Below, in pieces: positions 12,335 through 51,845 of a stretch of 64,000 nucleotides of DNA; the stretch's first letter is position 1; each line of letters starts with the position of its first letter. Origin of the DNA: Apus apus (Eukaryota; Chordata; Aves; Apodiformes; Apodidae); the NCBI RefSeq assembly GCF_020740795.1, contig NC_067284.1, forward strand, positions 102,167,440 through 102,231,439. The letters are read 5' to 3'. The position numbers and the translations under genes are program-made. A model generated the notes under the pieces. It was not told the DNA's origin and did not search any database. It was given only the letters and a program-made list of their open reading frames with translations.

Positions 12335-15300
12335 ATTCAGTCTGTTTTTTAACAAATCCTGCCCAAATCCCAGGTTGCAGAGGGCAGTCACAGCTAGTTG
12401 TTCACATTATGGAAAGCCATCCCTGTCTTTCTGTTACAGACAGAAAAATTGGACCAAATTTGACTAATCTGTAGTCAATACAGACAAATTTCACACAGCA
12501 CAACACATCAAGTCTTTGAAGAATTAAGACTTAAACTTAATTTTTGAAGGGTAGCAGCTGTGTATGAATCCTCCCTCACCTTATTTTTCTCTTTCTGAGG
12601 GCCTGAGTCTCTATTATCTTGTGCTATCTCTGTCAGAGCAGGGAATAGCCAACATAGCTGGGGCTGCCAGGGAGCAGGCAGCCTCCCTCCTCGCCTATCA
12701 GAGCTGGCCCCACACTCAGTCTCCGCCGTGTTTGTTCCTGCTGTGTCATTCTGTCCTTCCCCCTCGTTTGGTTCTTTCCATCCCCCTTCCCTTGGTGGCA
12801 GGATTGCAGTACTAGTGTCTTGTTGCTGGCGTGCCCTTGTCTGAGCTTTCTACCTGACTTTTTTCCTCTGCTCAGCTCTTCTCTTTGCTCGGGTAAGTCT
12901 GATTCCTTGCTGTCACTGCTTGGTGGCATGGCACAAGGGCTTTAATCTAAGTGTTCCCCTTTGGGATTGTCAGCCCATGTTTTCTAGGAATAGCCTTAAA
13001 AGCCTGGGCAAGGTGTGACATTTGAGGAAAACAGGCAAGTATCTAAGGCTGCTGGTGAAAGTAAGAAAAGCTCCTCTAAAGAGTGATCCAAAATTTTTAA
13101 ACCGGTTTTGGTAGAGCTTGCCTTAAGTGAGACTAGGGCCATGGCTGGTGTGCTACAACAATAACTGACCAAGACTTGGGTGCTGCATGAAAGGTGAGGC
13201 AGGGGACTTCAGAAAGTCTCTGAGTCTGGTTTTTTTCCATGCCTACATGGAAGCCTGCCACAAAGCCTCCCATTTTTTGTTCAGTTTTGTACCAGATAAT
13301 TGTGCATAAATCATAAAGCAGTTCAAGTGTAGCATGTAGTTGATAAAGCTGGTTTTATCACCACTTTCTGAAGTAATACACAGGGCAGTATTTAGGCACT
13401 TGTATTTTGCTGGAGGGTGATTGGAGCTACAGTAGTATAGACCATTCCAGACTTTAATATTTGCTGCTTTTACTGTTACAGTAGTTCAGTCTGGTGTTTT
13501 GTTGAGGTAAAAATTCAGATTTTATCAGCATATACTGGCTGGTGCAATTAGAGGAACACTGTGTCTTAGAGAATTTGTGCGTGTGTATGTGAATTTTGAG
13601 TATAAAGTGCTAAATACCATTACCCGTTTTAGAAGTGCTTAAAATAACTCCTGGCTGCAGAGCAGGTGCCATGTGTCCTTCTGCTGGATACACGGGGAGG
13701 CAAGAGCTAAATATAGACCAGTTTGTAAACCCTCTAGAAGTTCAAGCTGCGAGAAGGGAAGGAGGAAGCAATTCCCGTGAGAAGGAAGGGGAAGCTCTAT
13801 GTTTAAAAAAGATAAACAAAACTCTGTGACAGTGTGCAACACAGTCTGCAAGAGAAGTTAAGAAGAGGACGTTTTTCTTTGGATGGTGCCTCAGAGGCAG
13901 CTGCTGCAGTGGTGGGAGAGGGAGGCAAAGGGGTGGCTGCTGCAGGTCTGCTAGGGCAGGTGCTGGCTCTGGCCAGCTGACCTTTTGTGTTGAAAGCACC
14001 GTCTGATTTCAAAGCAAATCATTCCATAAATGTGAAATGTTAAGGGATATGGTCAGAGACAAACAAACTTGGTGTGTTACCAGACTGAACTTAGCAGCAC
14101 ACCTTTTTCTGTATTTGACAGAGGAGAGGGGAGAATGACAAAAGGGCTCTTCCACAGTGGGGAGGCAGGAGCAGTCTCTGGCTCTCAGGAAGGAAGGGAG
14201 GACCATCTCTGGAGCCAGGCCCTGGATCTTGTCCAGGCTGGGGCAGCTAAGAGCTCAGGCTCTAGTACTAGTAGCACCCAAACCACCTCTAGGCAGCGAC
14301 TTGCTATTCCAGCACCACACGGACTCCATCCTGTTTCACTCTAATGTTGCTGGTGACAGGGACAGACTTGGAGTTTTAAACATGCTGGGAATCTAAGTGG
14401 AACTACCAATTGAGGGCAATGCAGTGGTGACAGCAGCTCTGATGGCACCCTGAGAAGGAAGCAGCTTTCTCTACACTGAGTTTTACAGCTGCAAGCAGTC
14501 AGAGATGCTGTTTCTACTGGCCAATACCTTCCAGGAGCTGGGACCAGGTGGCTGAGATGCTCTTGCTGACACCCTCATCAGCAGGTGCTGGGTAAGCCAG
14601 AGCAGCCTCCAGAAGAAAATGGACACATTGGGAGCTCTGGATTATCCTGGCTGAGTGCAGCTGCTCAAAGGCATGGGAAAACAAAAGCTCCCCTTTGGAA
14701 ACTGGGAACAAATTAGTTGAAATTTTCCCCAGAAAACACCACGGACTACTAATCCATGTTATGCCCAGTCAAGTTTACTTAGCTGTGATTTATTCTGTAT
14801 TTTTTACTTTGTCAAACAAGCTATCAGCAGCATGCAGCAACTACAAGAGAAGAGTGGTTTATAGCTGTTTGTCTTATTCTGCTGTTATTGTGATATTACC
14901 AAACCAAGCCTCTTGTAGATCAAGCACCACACTGAGCTCTTCAAGAGCACAGTGCAATTTTCGGTGCACCAGTTTCATTTAAAATATTCCTTTTTCATTA
15001 TTATTGACTTAAGATGTCACAACAGGAGAGAAATAGGAAACTGATGCCGCTTTAAATTAAAGCTGCCCACATCATTAGCCAGTGTTGCAGGTAAACAGAT
15101 CCAGAAAAGTGAACAAGTGGCAAATAGTATGTCCAGGGAGGGAAATGGTATAAATTACTTAGGTGTCATGTCATGTGTTATTGCTGGCAATGGGAATAAG
15201 AGGGGTTTATTTTTAAGTATTAGGTTTAGGCAGGCTTTTCCTCCTGGAAAGTATATAATTTGATTTTCTCCCTGAAAGAAAATCACCTTGGTTGCTTTTT

Positions 15301-15452
15301 TAAGTGTGACGTATTTATCAAGCTAGAGCCAATGGATGAGCTGCCATCCTAAATTCCACACAAAACCACTCATGTGCTGGCTGTGCTTTGGAAATAGTTA
15401 GGTTACTAATTCCATGTGCTTTTAAATTAACCCTCCATTTATTTGCTGTCAG
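12335..15452. other. Presumed 3' part of TXLNB intron 1
   Basis: No coding exon or recognisable repeat seen. The stretch around 13640-14720 is somewhat more GC-rich than its surroundings and has several short overlapping open frames on both strands, none with family resemblance. The last 15 bases before 15453 (tttgctgtcag type) form the acceptor of the first coding exon. Confidence 0.55.
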
Positions 15453-15466
15453 GTCCTGCACCAAGC

Positions 15467-41395
<25,929 letters not shown>

Positions 41396-44300
41396 AGACA
41401 CTAGTGTGTCCAGGCTTGTCTTCTACAAATCTCAGCTCTAATTTGTCCCCCACATTGATAACTTTTTTTTTTTAAGAAAAAAAAAAAAAAAGTGGGTGCT
41501 AAAAAATACTCACATATCTGTAGGCAAATGTAATGCACTTCTCTTTGCTACCACTACCCAGTAATAATGGGTCTGCAAATTTTGCTGTCCTTCATCTGCT
41601 TGAAGCGTAATATTTTCTTAATGACAGGAAAATACAAGAAAATTACAGGATCTTTTTTTTCCCAGGCACAATGAGTCATCTCATTAAGCAAAATAATTTC
41701 AAAGTGTTTAAGTTTCATGTTTCAAAAATCACTGCAATTCACATACATACATATAAAGTCTCATTATTAATTGTATCTATTTGTTATGACATTGCATAAC
41801 AGATGCCCTACTTGGACACATAGTTATTTTAATGAATGAGGTGAAAGGAATCTGTAATTACAAAGTAAAATAGTGAAATGCTCAATGTGGTCAGCCATAT
41901 CCATGGAGAGGTGCAATAACAGAAGGTGAATTTTTGGGCAACTAAGCTATCATTAGCACTATGTGGACCGAACAGCCACTGAACAGCCTTACCCGGATTT
42001 TGTCTTTTCTGCTTAGTGCTCTAAAAAAGGTTTTGTTTTTAACAGAACTACAGGGAGGGGAAAAGATCTTATCTAGATTCATTATAAAATGACTGAAAAC
42101 AAGAGCAATTTCCAAACTAATGGCAATTCCTGAGGTAGGGGTCACAACCTTTCTTCTCCATCCAATAGAAACTCACTAGTTTGTCATACCATTTGGGATC
42201 ATGAGCCCAACAGAGGGGCTCATGGATGTTTCCAGCCCACAAAAGAAGGTACTGGGATGTATTCCAGAAGATACCCCCAGGTCATGCTTCAGGATGGTGC
42301 CATCTCTTGCAGCCATATGAACCTCCTCACCACAGCTTCCTCTTGGCCCTGCTGCATGCGCTGATGCTCCCAGAAGGGCAAGCACGCTTACCTGTCACCC
42401 TGCTCATTGGAGTGGAGCACAAGTAAATATCCCAGAAGGAACGAGGTACCAGGAAAGCAGGAATCCCTCTCACAGACACCTTCGGGGACCGGCAATTCTC
42501 TCCTCTCCTCTCTTGTTTAACCAGCTCTTCCTGTTTGCCTGCCAAAGTATCACTGCTTCATAATGCAGCCACCTTGTCAGAAACTGGTTGATTCTGACAT
42601 CAAGAACAAAGATGAAGAAGGACAGGGGCAAGAGAGGGTACCTACTCAGACAGCTGTATAGTCTTGAGCAAGAAGAGTAAGAAAGCTTTTTGGAAGGTTA
42701 AAAAAAAATCCCGTGGGCACATTTCCTGTTTCTCATCCCCTTCCTCTGAATTCAGTCCTAGCCTTTGGAGTCCGAGCTTTTAAGATTTTGAAAAGGGCAA
42801 TTAAACAAGATGTTCAGAGGCTAGAAATGTTACAGTCAAACCAACCCATATTTATAGGCAAATCCCAAGAAGTCCCTGAAGACAAAGTGACTCATTGAAG
42901 CCCAAGTTGAAATACAGGTGAACCATGAGAAAGGATGCCATCTTCGGCAGACGGTGGGAGGCTGTGGTCACAGAAGCCTTCCAGCATGTCACCCTCCAAA
43001 AGTAGGGTTTGCCTCCTTGCTCGCTGCCAATGTGGCCCACACCCTTGTTGTAAATGTCTGTGTCTGCACTGCTTGGTCCAGTCTTTTTGAGAGCTCACTG
43101 TTGGGAGTACAAACCTTGGCCTTACAAGTAGCTAGTATGTCTACAGTTTTCAAATGCAGATGCCTTACGTTAGATATGAAGACCAATGGAATTTATTTCA
43201 TGTCTTTAATCATATGAAAGTAGATAATTCAAGCCTTAGTTACCTTAAGCTTCTTTAATAACCAGTGGAGAAGAAACGGCATATTTCAAGGACAAGTCAT
43301 CTCATGGTAAGACTGGCATCCAAGGCAGAAGAAATTACTTTTTCTCTGAAGATACTGTTTCTCTTCACTGATTCTAGAACCAGCTTAAATTTAACGTCTG
43401 TTATTGGGTAGCTAAATTAGACAAGACAAATCCCATCAAACATTTAGATTCAAAGCCCTAAACAAATGGTCATCTCTGAAAGCAAGCCATTTATGTGCCT
43501 GTGAAAATGTTAACATAACAAATCCTTATCCTATGATAAAAAGTTAAACTCACCTGCTTTACTTTTTTTAGTTTCCATTTACTTGAGTCTGTAGAAATCT
43601 ATTTTCCATTACAAGTTCTGTTTGTTGTTAGGGTGACATAAAATTAACATAATTTATTTACCCACTTGGTATTTTTTTTTCCTTTCTTGGTCTTGCTTAA
43701 TTCTGTTGCCATTTTAGTAATTGCCTGCATGTAACCAACTTCTTTTTCTTCAAGTAGGCCCTTAGAATGCCTTTAATTGTTGAAGTTTTCTTATACATTC
43801 AAATATTCAATTACATAATAATAATGATCAACATGGCCTTGTAACTTTTACTTGGTTCCATTTTGCATAATCATTATGGTCGCATCCTTAATTATATAAC
43901 TGTTTCCCCATACCTCCCAATTTCAGCAAGCAAGGAGACAAGAATCCTACAGATAAAAACTTCCTACATAGTCATGATTGATTTTTACAGCAGCATTCCA
44001 CATGAATAATTACACAGCCTTCTGGGAAAATCACTCCCACTCTATTCCGCCTTCCTCATTTTCACCCTTTTAGTTCTTATATCTAAAACTGCACTCACAT
44101 ACTTGCAACTCCTATTACTCTGTGAGTTTCTACCAACATACCTGTTGCTTCCTGTCTTTCATACTATCTACCAACTGCATTTTATCCCAGCAGTTTCCTC
44201 TTCATTCTCAGTGCATACATTTAACATTGAAAGCACAGGAGAGTGACCCTCCCTGCTTTTAGTTCCAGGATTTGGCCTCATGCGTTTGCAAGACATGGGA

Positions 44301-44985
44301 GAAAAAACTGTACGGAAAATCCTGGCTGGATAGAGCATTTATAGTCACAGTGTGGAGATGGTTTATGTGTAATCTCATGGTCTGTAGAGCTGTGGGAGCC
44401 TGGAGCACTCCCAGTAGAGGCAGAAAAATCTATAAAATTTAACCATGAACCTCTTAATCATCCACTGCACTAGACTGGCAGTTTAAACCACCATCACCTT
44501 CACAGATTTCTGTGTGGTAACCTACTCTCTCTCATTCTTCTTCAAAATTAATTTTCGGCCTCTTCTTGCTCTCTTCTTGCACTGGTACCCAGAACAAGAG
44601 CTGCCTCTGCACAGCAGCAGTGTCCTCATGAAAAGCCTTTGGGATTGCAGTCTGTACGTCAGCTCTGCTGCACTTCCCTCAGGTACCTCCACACTCAAGA
44701 CACAGAAACCCAGCACACTCCTGTGATCGTTCAGAGGCAGTAAGTAGCAGTGAGACGTGTCTTCCCTGCTGTTCATGCTTATCATCATTCTCTTACTGAC
44801 ACTGCCAGTTTTACCAATCCTGGTGTGTACTGTGGTTGCCTCCTTCAGTCTTGCTTTTATTTCACAGTTATTCCCATACCACCAGGTATGGATCTGGGGG
44901 CAGGAAAGGCAGTAGCAGTAGCTGTATCCTCCTTGCTACAACCCATTGCTGCACTGTTTCCAAATAAAAAACAGCCTTAATTTGC
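41396..44985 (+). other. TXLNB: TXLNB 3'UTR, end uncertain
   Basis: Sequence after the stop codon. No AATAAA occurs in the first 3.5 kb. The nearest candidates are ATTAAA at 42800-42805 and the first AATAAA at 44963-44968. The true 3' end is therefore uncertain, and this entry shows the longest plausible extent. A T11-AAG-A15 inverted repeat sits at 41463-41491. No other gene is seen on either strand. Confidence 0.4.
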
Positions 44986-47900
44986 AAAAGTTGCAAGGAA
45001 ACACAAAAATATTTCCCTTTTCTGCTTCTGACCTTTGTCACCTCAAAAACTTAACAGCTCCTCTGCTGAACATGTAAATCAGCATTTTTCAATAACCCAG
45101 AGTTTATCCAAATGTGAGGAGATTTTCATGATGACAGCCAAAAACACACCACGTGATGCTAACATGACCCTTTCACCTAATTTCTGATTTCTGGCAGACC
45201 ACAGTAATGATAAATCTTGTTGATGAGAGATTAGTAAGAAACAGCCGACCTGTTTCAGCTTAACTTTTCCCACAAAGCTGAACACACGTAGACGCAGGCA
45301 TGGAATATACAATCCAGATGACAGAGCTCCAGCAATTGTGCAAGCGACCCAAAACAGGGACATAAAATACAGTGCAGCTTTTATATAAGCTTCGCTACTC
45401 ATGTCATCTTTAAATTCACTTTGTCAATCAGACTGCAATCAACCACACACACAGCAGTCGCTGGATTCTCACCACCCCTCTCTCCTTGCAATAAACGTCA
45501 TTGCACTCATCCATATTGAATTGAAACTTTTCTTTTTACTTCATTAGGAAATGGCAGCACGACTCATTCCTCTCCTGTGTCCACACACTATACCATTGCC
45601 AGTCATACTAACTTTCAACCAGGATCTTTGCTTAGCCAAGGGGCAAGCACAAGGAATGGAGATAACCCTGCCAGGCTGAGGCATTGCAACACAGGATGAG
45701 GGAGTCAGGAGGACAGAGAAGGGCAGACACAGAAAATGAGTGTTTGTTGCACTGGTGGGCTCCCTGTCCTCTGAATTTTTTGCACTAATGTGGCTCACCA
45801 CTGTACAATGCTGATTTTTGTCTACTTAGAAAAGATTTAGCACATCCCTTTCAAAGATGCAGGAGATGATGGATGTGGCTGTGGCAGAACAGTGTTGAGG
45901 CAGCGTGCAAACCCAGGGAAACCCAGAAACATCAACATCCACAGTCCCCACTGGCTCACAGCTTCCCATGGCTGACAGCTCAGGTTGCTCTGCAGCCTCA
46001 ACCCCTCATCACACTTGATCTATGAAAGCCTGTTAAGTGGTAATTGCTTGTGGCCAACAGATGGCTGAACAAACCATGGGCCAGCTCCCCCTTCACAGGC
46101 ACAGTGAGGACTGGTGGAGGATCTGGCCTCAACCATGGGAGAGGGGTGGCAGAGAAAGATGCCAGGGTGTATGCCATTTGTGAGCAATGTTCTACATCAG
46201 CAAAGTAGCTTCCACACTCCTTATATTGAGAGATGATCTGAAAGAAAGGGCATGTGAAGAACCAAAAGAGGCAATGGTTCAGAAATAAGCCCAAAATAGG
46301 GTATTTTACAATATTTACATCACACGTGTTTTGTCAAGGGTCAAAAGGGAATGCTCTTTGCCCCCACTCTAGGGAAACACATAATGTAAGCATGCCCAGA
46401 CACAGCAACTGAAGTCATGCATCCTGACTAGGGCAGCTCCAGATTTACTCTGCGGATGCAATGAAGGCATTCACATACACCCATTCATGCTGCCTAATGA
46501 GGCATGTGCTCTGTGTCCCATAAGGATGTCAAGTAAGGAGAGAATAGCCATATCATCCTCCCTCCCTGTAATACCTGCATGTGGCCCTGACTGCAAGACT
46601 GGGAAAAATCTTTCCATTTCCTTGTGTTTGGATCCTAGCTTTTCCTTTTTTCTTCTTCATACACCTCTGATTTGAGGTTACTTTGTCTGTTTATCCCATT
46701 GAAAATACTTCTATGCTTAAAAGAAAAAAAAGGGAGAGGCTTAAGTACAGGACTATCTCTGCCAAAGTCAGTAGGATCCAGCTTTGAAGTGCAAGTGAAA
46801 CACCAGACCAAAACTGCATCAATCGTTTGATACACCAGTTACCAAAATACACAATAAAGGGTGCCTTCAGAGGATCCCAAAATGCTTTTCAAGTTAAAAA
46901 TGTTAAGGAATTACTTCACTTTGGGCTGAGGGACACCTCGTCTGGGTTGTAACACTGGAGCAATACACTGCAGAAACACAGAAAGTTAGGGCAGAGGCTC
47001 TCACTAGGTATAGATCTTCAGAATAGAATATTATTTTTCATTATTACTAATATATTATTATTATTAGCTATTGTTATTATTTATATTCATATAGTCATTT
47101 TTTCCCTAATTGTCTGGTTTTTTCACCTTGTCCTAATAATTCTGGCCCTGCCCTCAGCAGAAAATAAAGGTCCAGATCTTTGTAGTTGTAAATCAGAGAA
47201 GCTCCTTTGGAGCCAGTTGAACAATTGAAATCCAGTGAGAATCCTGTCCAAGGGGCTGAACTGCTGTGCCATTCACAAGCCCTCTGCTCCTATGAAGCAA
47301 ACATTTTACCCAACTGATACTTCATGGGCCCTGAGAGAGAACAAAATGAATTTACTCAATTAGAATTTGGCCAACACATTGCATTTAATGAAGCTACTTT
47401 AAGGAAAAGTGCCAAAAAAAGTCTTTGTTGATCACAAGTGGTCACAGCCTCTGCTTTGCAGCTCATCCAAACACAAAGTGCTGCAGTGCTCCAGCTCACA
47501 TCCTCTCCTCAGAAAGATGAAAGACAGAGCACAATTTCTTCAACCACTTCACCCACTTCTGTAGCTCTTCACTCTTTCCCACGCTTCTCCCACCCCATGA
47601 CAGGTCTAAACCTATTCTGCTTGCTGCAGCTTGCTAGATAGACCTTGTTAAAAATAGAGCAAAATATTATTAGATTCAGGTTTCATTTCACACAAGATTT
47701 AGGTCAGGGCTGACGATTCTATTTGAGCTGCTGCAACAGCTATCTGTCTCCACAAAGGACATCCTGCTCATCTCACCAGCTTAGGGCTCTGCAGACCCTC
47801 CTCTGACCCCCGCTGTCACTGGTCAGGCTCTCTGAGGAACTGATATAACACACAGAAAATTAATCCAACTAAGGGAAAATGGATTCTTTTACAGCATGTT

Positions 47901-50681
47901 AGAGCACTGATAAAGTGGGAATAGTCCTTCTGGCAGCAACAAGTTACTAGGTCAGCTCAGGTGAACTGAAATCCTGCCCACTTAATCACAAGACTACCTA
48001 AAGTGGGATCTTCCTACTGCCACAGCTGGAGACAGAATACAGGACCAGATGGACGACTGGTGTTAGCAGCAGATATTTTTAAAGTTCTTAAAGATAAGCC
48101 GAAGGAGGCCTCCTCCCCTCACTCTGCTGGGTACCACAGCCTACTCTTATTTGGGGGCTGGCACCCCTCTGACCTGGCTGTGGGCTAGTTTGGGGTTTAA
48201 CCTGGCAGAAAACCAATTTCTTTTAGTGCTGTAGCCACCCTCAACTGGCTTACTATGGGTTTGGGGTGAAAATGCTTCACTCAGGCAATGCTGAGAGGAA
48301 CCAAGGGGTTTTGAGCATCCATGTGCCCCCACACATCAGTAACACTAAGTCCATGAAGAGTGCATCTGGCAAATTACTCTTATTTCACAGCACTTCCACT
48401 TTGCAAAGCTGGGCAGTTTTATAGGCCAAAAATCTACCTCAAATGGCAGGCTGTGGCAGCATCTGCCTTTGTAGCCCAGAGGGAAAAGGTGTTCTACACA
48501 CCACCATGGACCCTTTAAAGAAAGGTTTATGGTCTAGGCACTGTGAGCCTGGAGGGGCCTTTAAGATCCCAACAGCACACGCCAGCAGAGCCAGGTGTGC
48601 TGTGGACACAGGGCTGGGCACCTTACCAAAGTGATAACAGGGCTGGAAGAGCAGTCTGGAGAGACCTGGGCACACAGACCATGGCAGACTTCATCCAGAC
48701 AGAGAATCTTTCAAGGTCCCTCCAAGCTTTATTGTTTCATGGTTTGCCAGGTGTCAGCAGTGTTAAAGTTGGGCACTGGGATGCTCAGTCCCCTTTTGAA
48801 TCCACCCCTCTGGACAGTATTACAAGTAACATCAAAAGCAATGGCTTTTAAAAATTCAGCCTTTGTGAGGTTCGTCAGTTTTCTGGAATTTCTGTTTTCT
48901 CAGTTTAGGTGATCCAAGGGCCCTACAGCTAACACCCAAAAGCTTCAGCCTACAAACTGCCACCTGGTTCATTTTCTGAAAAACAAAGTCTCAAGCTGAA
49001 CATCTCCAGTGTCACAGCAACTGTACACAGAAAAAAACCTTAAGCAAGTCCCAAAGGGAGAGTCAGGTTGTCCTAGTCATCATGTTACGCACCTGTTTCT
49101 CCCTGGGTGTTTCCACCAGTCTCTAGAGAATTAAAAATAAAATGCTGGCTCTAGCAGTAACAGAACTTGGAGCTTCTTTCCTTGTTCTCTTGCTCGAGGC
49201 ATTGCTCCCACCCACACACTGCACCCATTGCCCTCACCTGTGTGCTGCTGCACTTGAACTGGGTCACTCAAACAATCCAGATTAAAAATATTCCCCAGCA
49301 CCACCACCAAGACGAGCTAATTTTAGCTCAGATCATTGCAGTGATCCAGTTGTGGTTTTTTGTGACAGTATCTCATGAAACTATGACCTGAATTCTGGTC
49401 ACAATAACTGCTAATTGAACTTCACTCATCCTTTGCTCAGTAAGAAATCCATACAGCAGACAGACAAATACACGCAGCTGGTGGATGAGAAGCCATTCAT
49501 TTTATTTGGAATTCAACTCTGGAGAATAATACTGTTCTCAGAGTTAACGGTAGCCTTTCCATTGCTAAACTAGCAGACATCCCCTGGACTGAAAAGAGAA
49601 TTTGAAAAATTGTATTTTAAATCTCAATCTGGCCCTCTACACAAAAGACAGGGAAGACACAATATCCAACCCATGACGATGATGACCAGCTCCAGGGCTT
49701 GGAACTATGCATTACATCTTCAGCTCACAAAGAAAACGAAGGTTCTCCCACTTCTGTGTGGACACCTTGGGTTCTCACACACAAGGACAGGTCAAGTGCC
49801 AGCAGTAAGGGGTTTGTTCACACTGCAAGGACCATTTCTGTGCTCCTAGTCATTCTGGTAGATCCTAACTGGCAAATTCCCACATAAATACGAATGTACT
49901 GAGTTTCCTTCTTGCTTTGCTTATTGTACTACAAAATGTTATTAAATCAGTATCTGTAGACATCAGCATCCCAGAACACAAAAGACTCATCTTTCTGTTT
50001 CACCCAAAGCTGACTGTAATGTAAAGGAAATGAGGCATTTGTTTTGAATAAAGGAAAAAAAAAACAGCATGATCCATATAATTTTTGCAAGAAGTAGCCC
50101 TTTTTTGTGGGTTGGTAACGCAGTGTTACCTCCTGAAATTCAGGGTCACATCTGAATTACATCAGCTGAAGACAGTTTTGGTTTAAAGTTTGTGCTTCTA
50201 GACCATTTCTAGACTGCCAGAACATTGTACAAAACCACATTCCACTGGTGCTATTCTATGCAGCTAGAAAGTCTGTTCAGAAAAGTCTTGGTAACAGAAA
50301 TAGCAGCTTGACATACGGTCAGGAAGAGATGGACTTGCCACCACAAGAGATGTCTTAGCCCCAGTTCTCTGCACCTGCCTCGGTCAACCCACTTCTCTTC
50401 ACCGGTCATTTTCTGCATCATTAAATAACACTCACACCACTATAAAATACAGATTAAAATTAAGGCAATTTACAAGGGTGGTACACAACAGCATGATTGT
50501 ACAGCTGGCTCCCCAGCCAGGAGAATGAATTTGTCCTGATATAAAAGATCACATTTACTTTATGTGTGCAGAACAGTGGCTGTTATTAACCCTCCCAGGT
50601 TTTTCACATCTTCAGTTTATGATGTCTGCTATTACCTATTTCTATGTTTCTGTGATATACATAGCAATAGAGATTCTTAGA
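44986..50681. other. Intergenic stretch between TXLNB and HECA
   Basis: AT-rich noncoding DNA with an ATT-rich patch at about 47030-47100. All open frames are short and without family resemblance. Nothing else recognised. Confidence 0.6.
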
Positions 50682-50745
50682 ACAGAATCACAGAATTGTT
50701 TTGGTTGGAATAGACCTTTAAGATCACTGAGTTCTTGATGGAACA
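50682..50745 (-). mobile_element. CR1 3' end remnant
   Basis: AACAGAATCACAGAATTG followed by TTTTGGTTGGAATAGACC and TTTAAGATCACTGAG is the reverse complement of the CR1 terminal sequence (ATTCTATGATTCTA tail preceded by GGTCCCTTCCAACC). Only the last 60 or so bases survive. Confidence 0.8.
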
Positions 50746-51282
50746 CAGCTTCACCCACAGTTACTGGTGAATTAGCACATACCACATTAACATCTTTATC
50801 ATTTATTAATGTAATATATCATATGACATAGCATGTTCTATTATAACTATAAAGCACATAGGCCTGTAGAGCTGTAGGAAGACATTTGAATGGTGTAAGC
50901 TTTGTAACACCACAGCTTCAGGGACACACTGCAACATCTCTGCTCCACTTGGTGCCCTTCTCCACCAGTAAGGAGCTGGGATCTTCACTGCACCCAGGAG
51001 AATCCCATCAGCACTGGAAGATGGTAGAAGGAGAGATACAAAGCAGACACCAAGTTGTACATTTGAAACCTCTGCAATCTTTGCATTATAATCCCTGCTC
51101 TTGGAATCCACTGTCTCAGGAAAATGAATGATCTTTCTGCCTCAGTTTCCTGAATGTAAAATTGTGGTAGTGAACTTTGTTGCAAGCAGAGTGCAAACTT
51201 GCATATAAACATTTAATTTGTGGTAAAATTAATTACTTCCATCTAACCTAACTTATCATACAAAATATAAGAATAGAATATT

Positions 51283-51600
51283 TTATGTTGGTGGAGACCT
51301 CTAGAGGTGACCTCCCCTTCCTTAAGGAAAGCAAGACCAATTCTGATGTTACATCAGGTTGCTCAGGTCCTGTCAGTTTTGAGTATTTCCAACAATAGAG
51401 ATTGCACATCTCTGGGTACTTGTTCCCATGTTCAAATACCTTCACAGTGCAATATTATTCCTTCTATGTGATCCTCCTTGGAGCAACCTGTACCCTTGGC
51501 CTTTCATCTTGTCACTGTGCACCGCTGTCTTCTCCATCACTTATCACCATTAGCTGACAACAGTGGTTCATTTCCCCCAAGCCTTCTCCAGGCTGAACAA
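51283..51600 (-). mobile_element. Old CR1-type LINE fragment
   Basis: Reverse-strand CR1 order can be followed: GAGACCTCTAGAGGTGACC near 51294, a GATTGCACATCTCTGGG block, TTCACAGTGCAATATTATTC, CATCTTGTCACTGTGCACCG and TTCTCCAGGCTGAACAA at the 51600 end. It is strongly diverged and probably a different, older CR1 subfamily from the copy at 38530. Confidence 0.7.
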
Positions 51601-51730
51601 TACTTCTGTTGAGAAGACATGGGGATGCTCTTATGTCATGACAAAAGAACCCATGAATATGCTTAACTATAGAAATGAGTTTTCATCTTCTGCTCTAGCT
51701 GCTGTCAACCAAGTGAAGCAGCCACCACTT

Positions 51731-51845
51731 CACAGAATCACAGAATAGTATGGTGGGAAAGGACCTCTGAGATCACCACATCCAACCATAAAAAAACAAA
51801 CAAACAACACACCAAAAAAAACCAACAAACCCGGCAAAAAAACAC
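51731..51845 (-). mobile_element. CR1 3' end remnant with adjoining A-rich tract
   Basis: CACAGAATCACAGAATAG and TATGGTGGGAAAGGACCTC then GAGATCACCACATCCAACC is a CR1 3' end on the - strand (51731-51787). It runs straight into an A-rich tract with C interruptions to about 51845. Confidence 0.8.
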
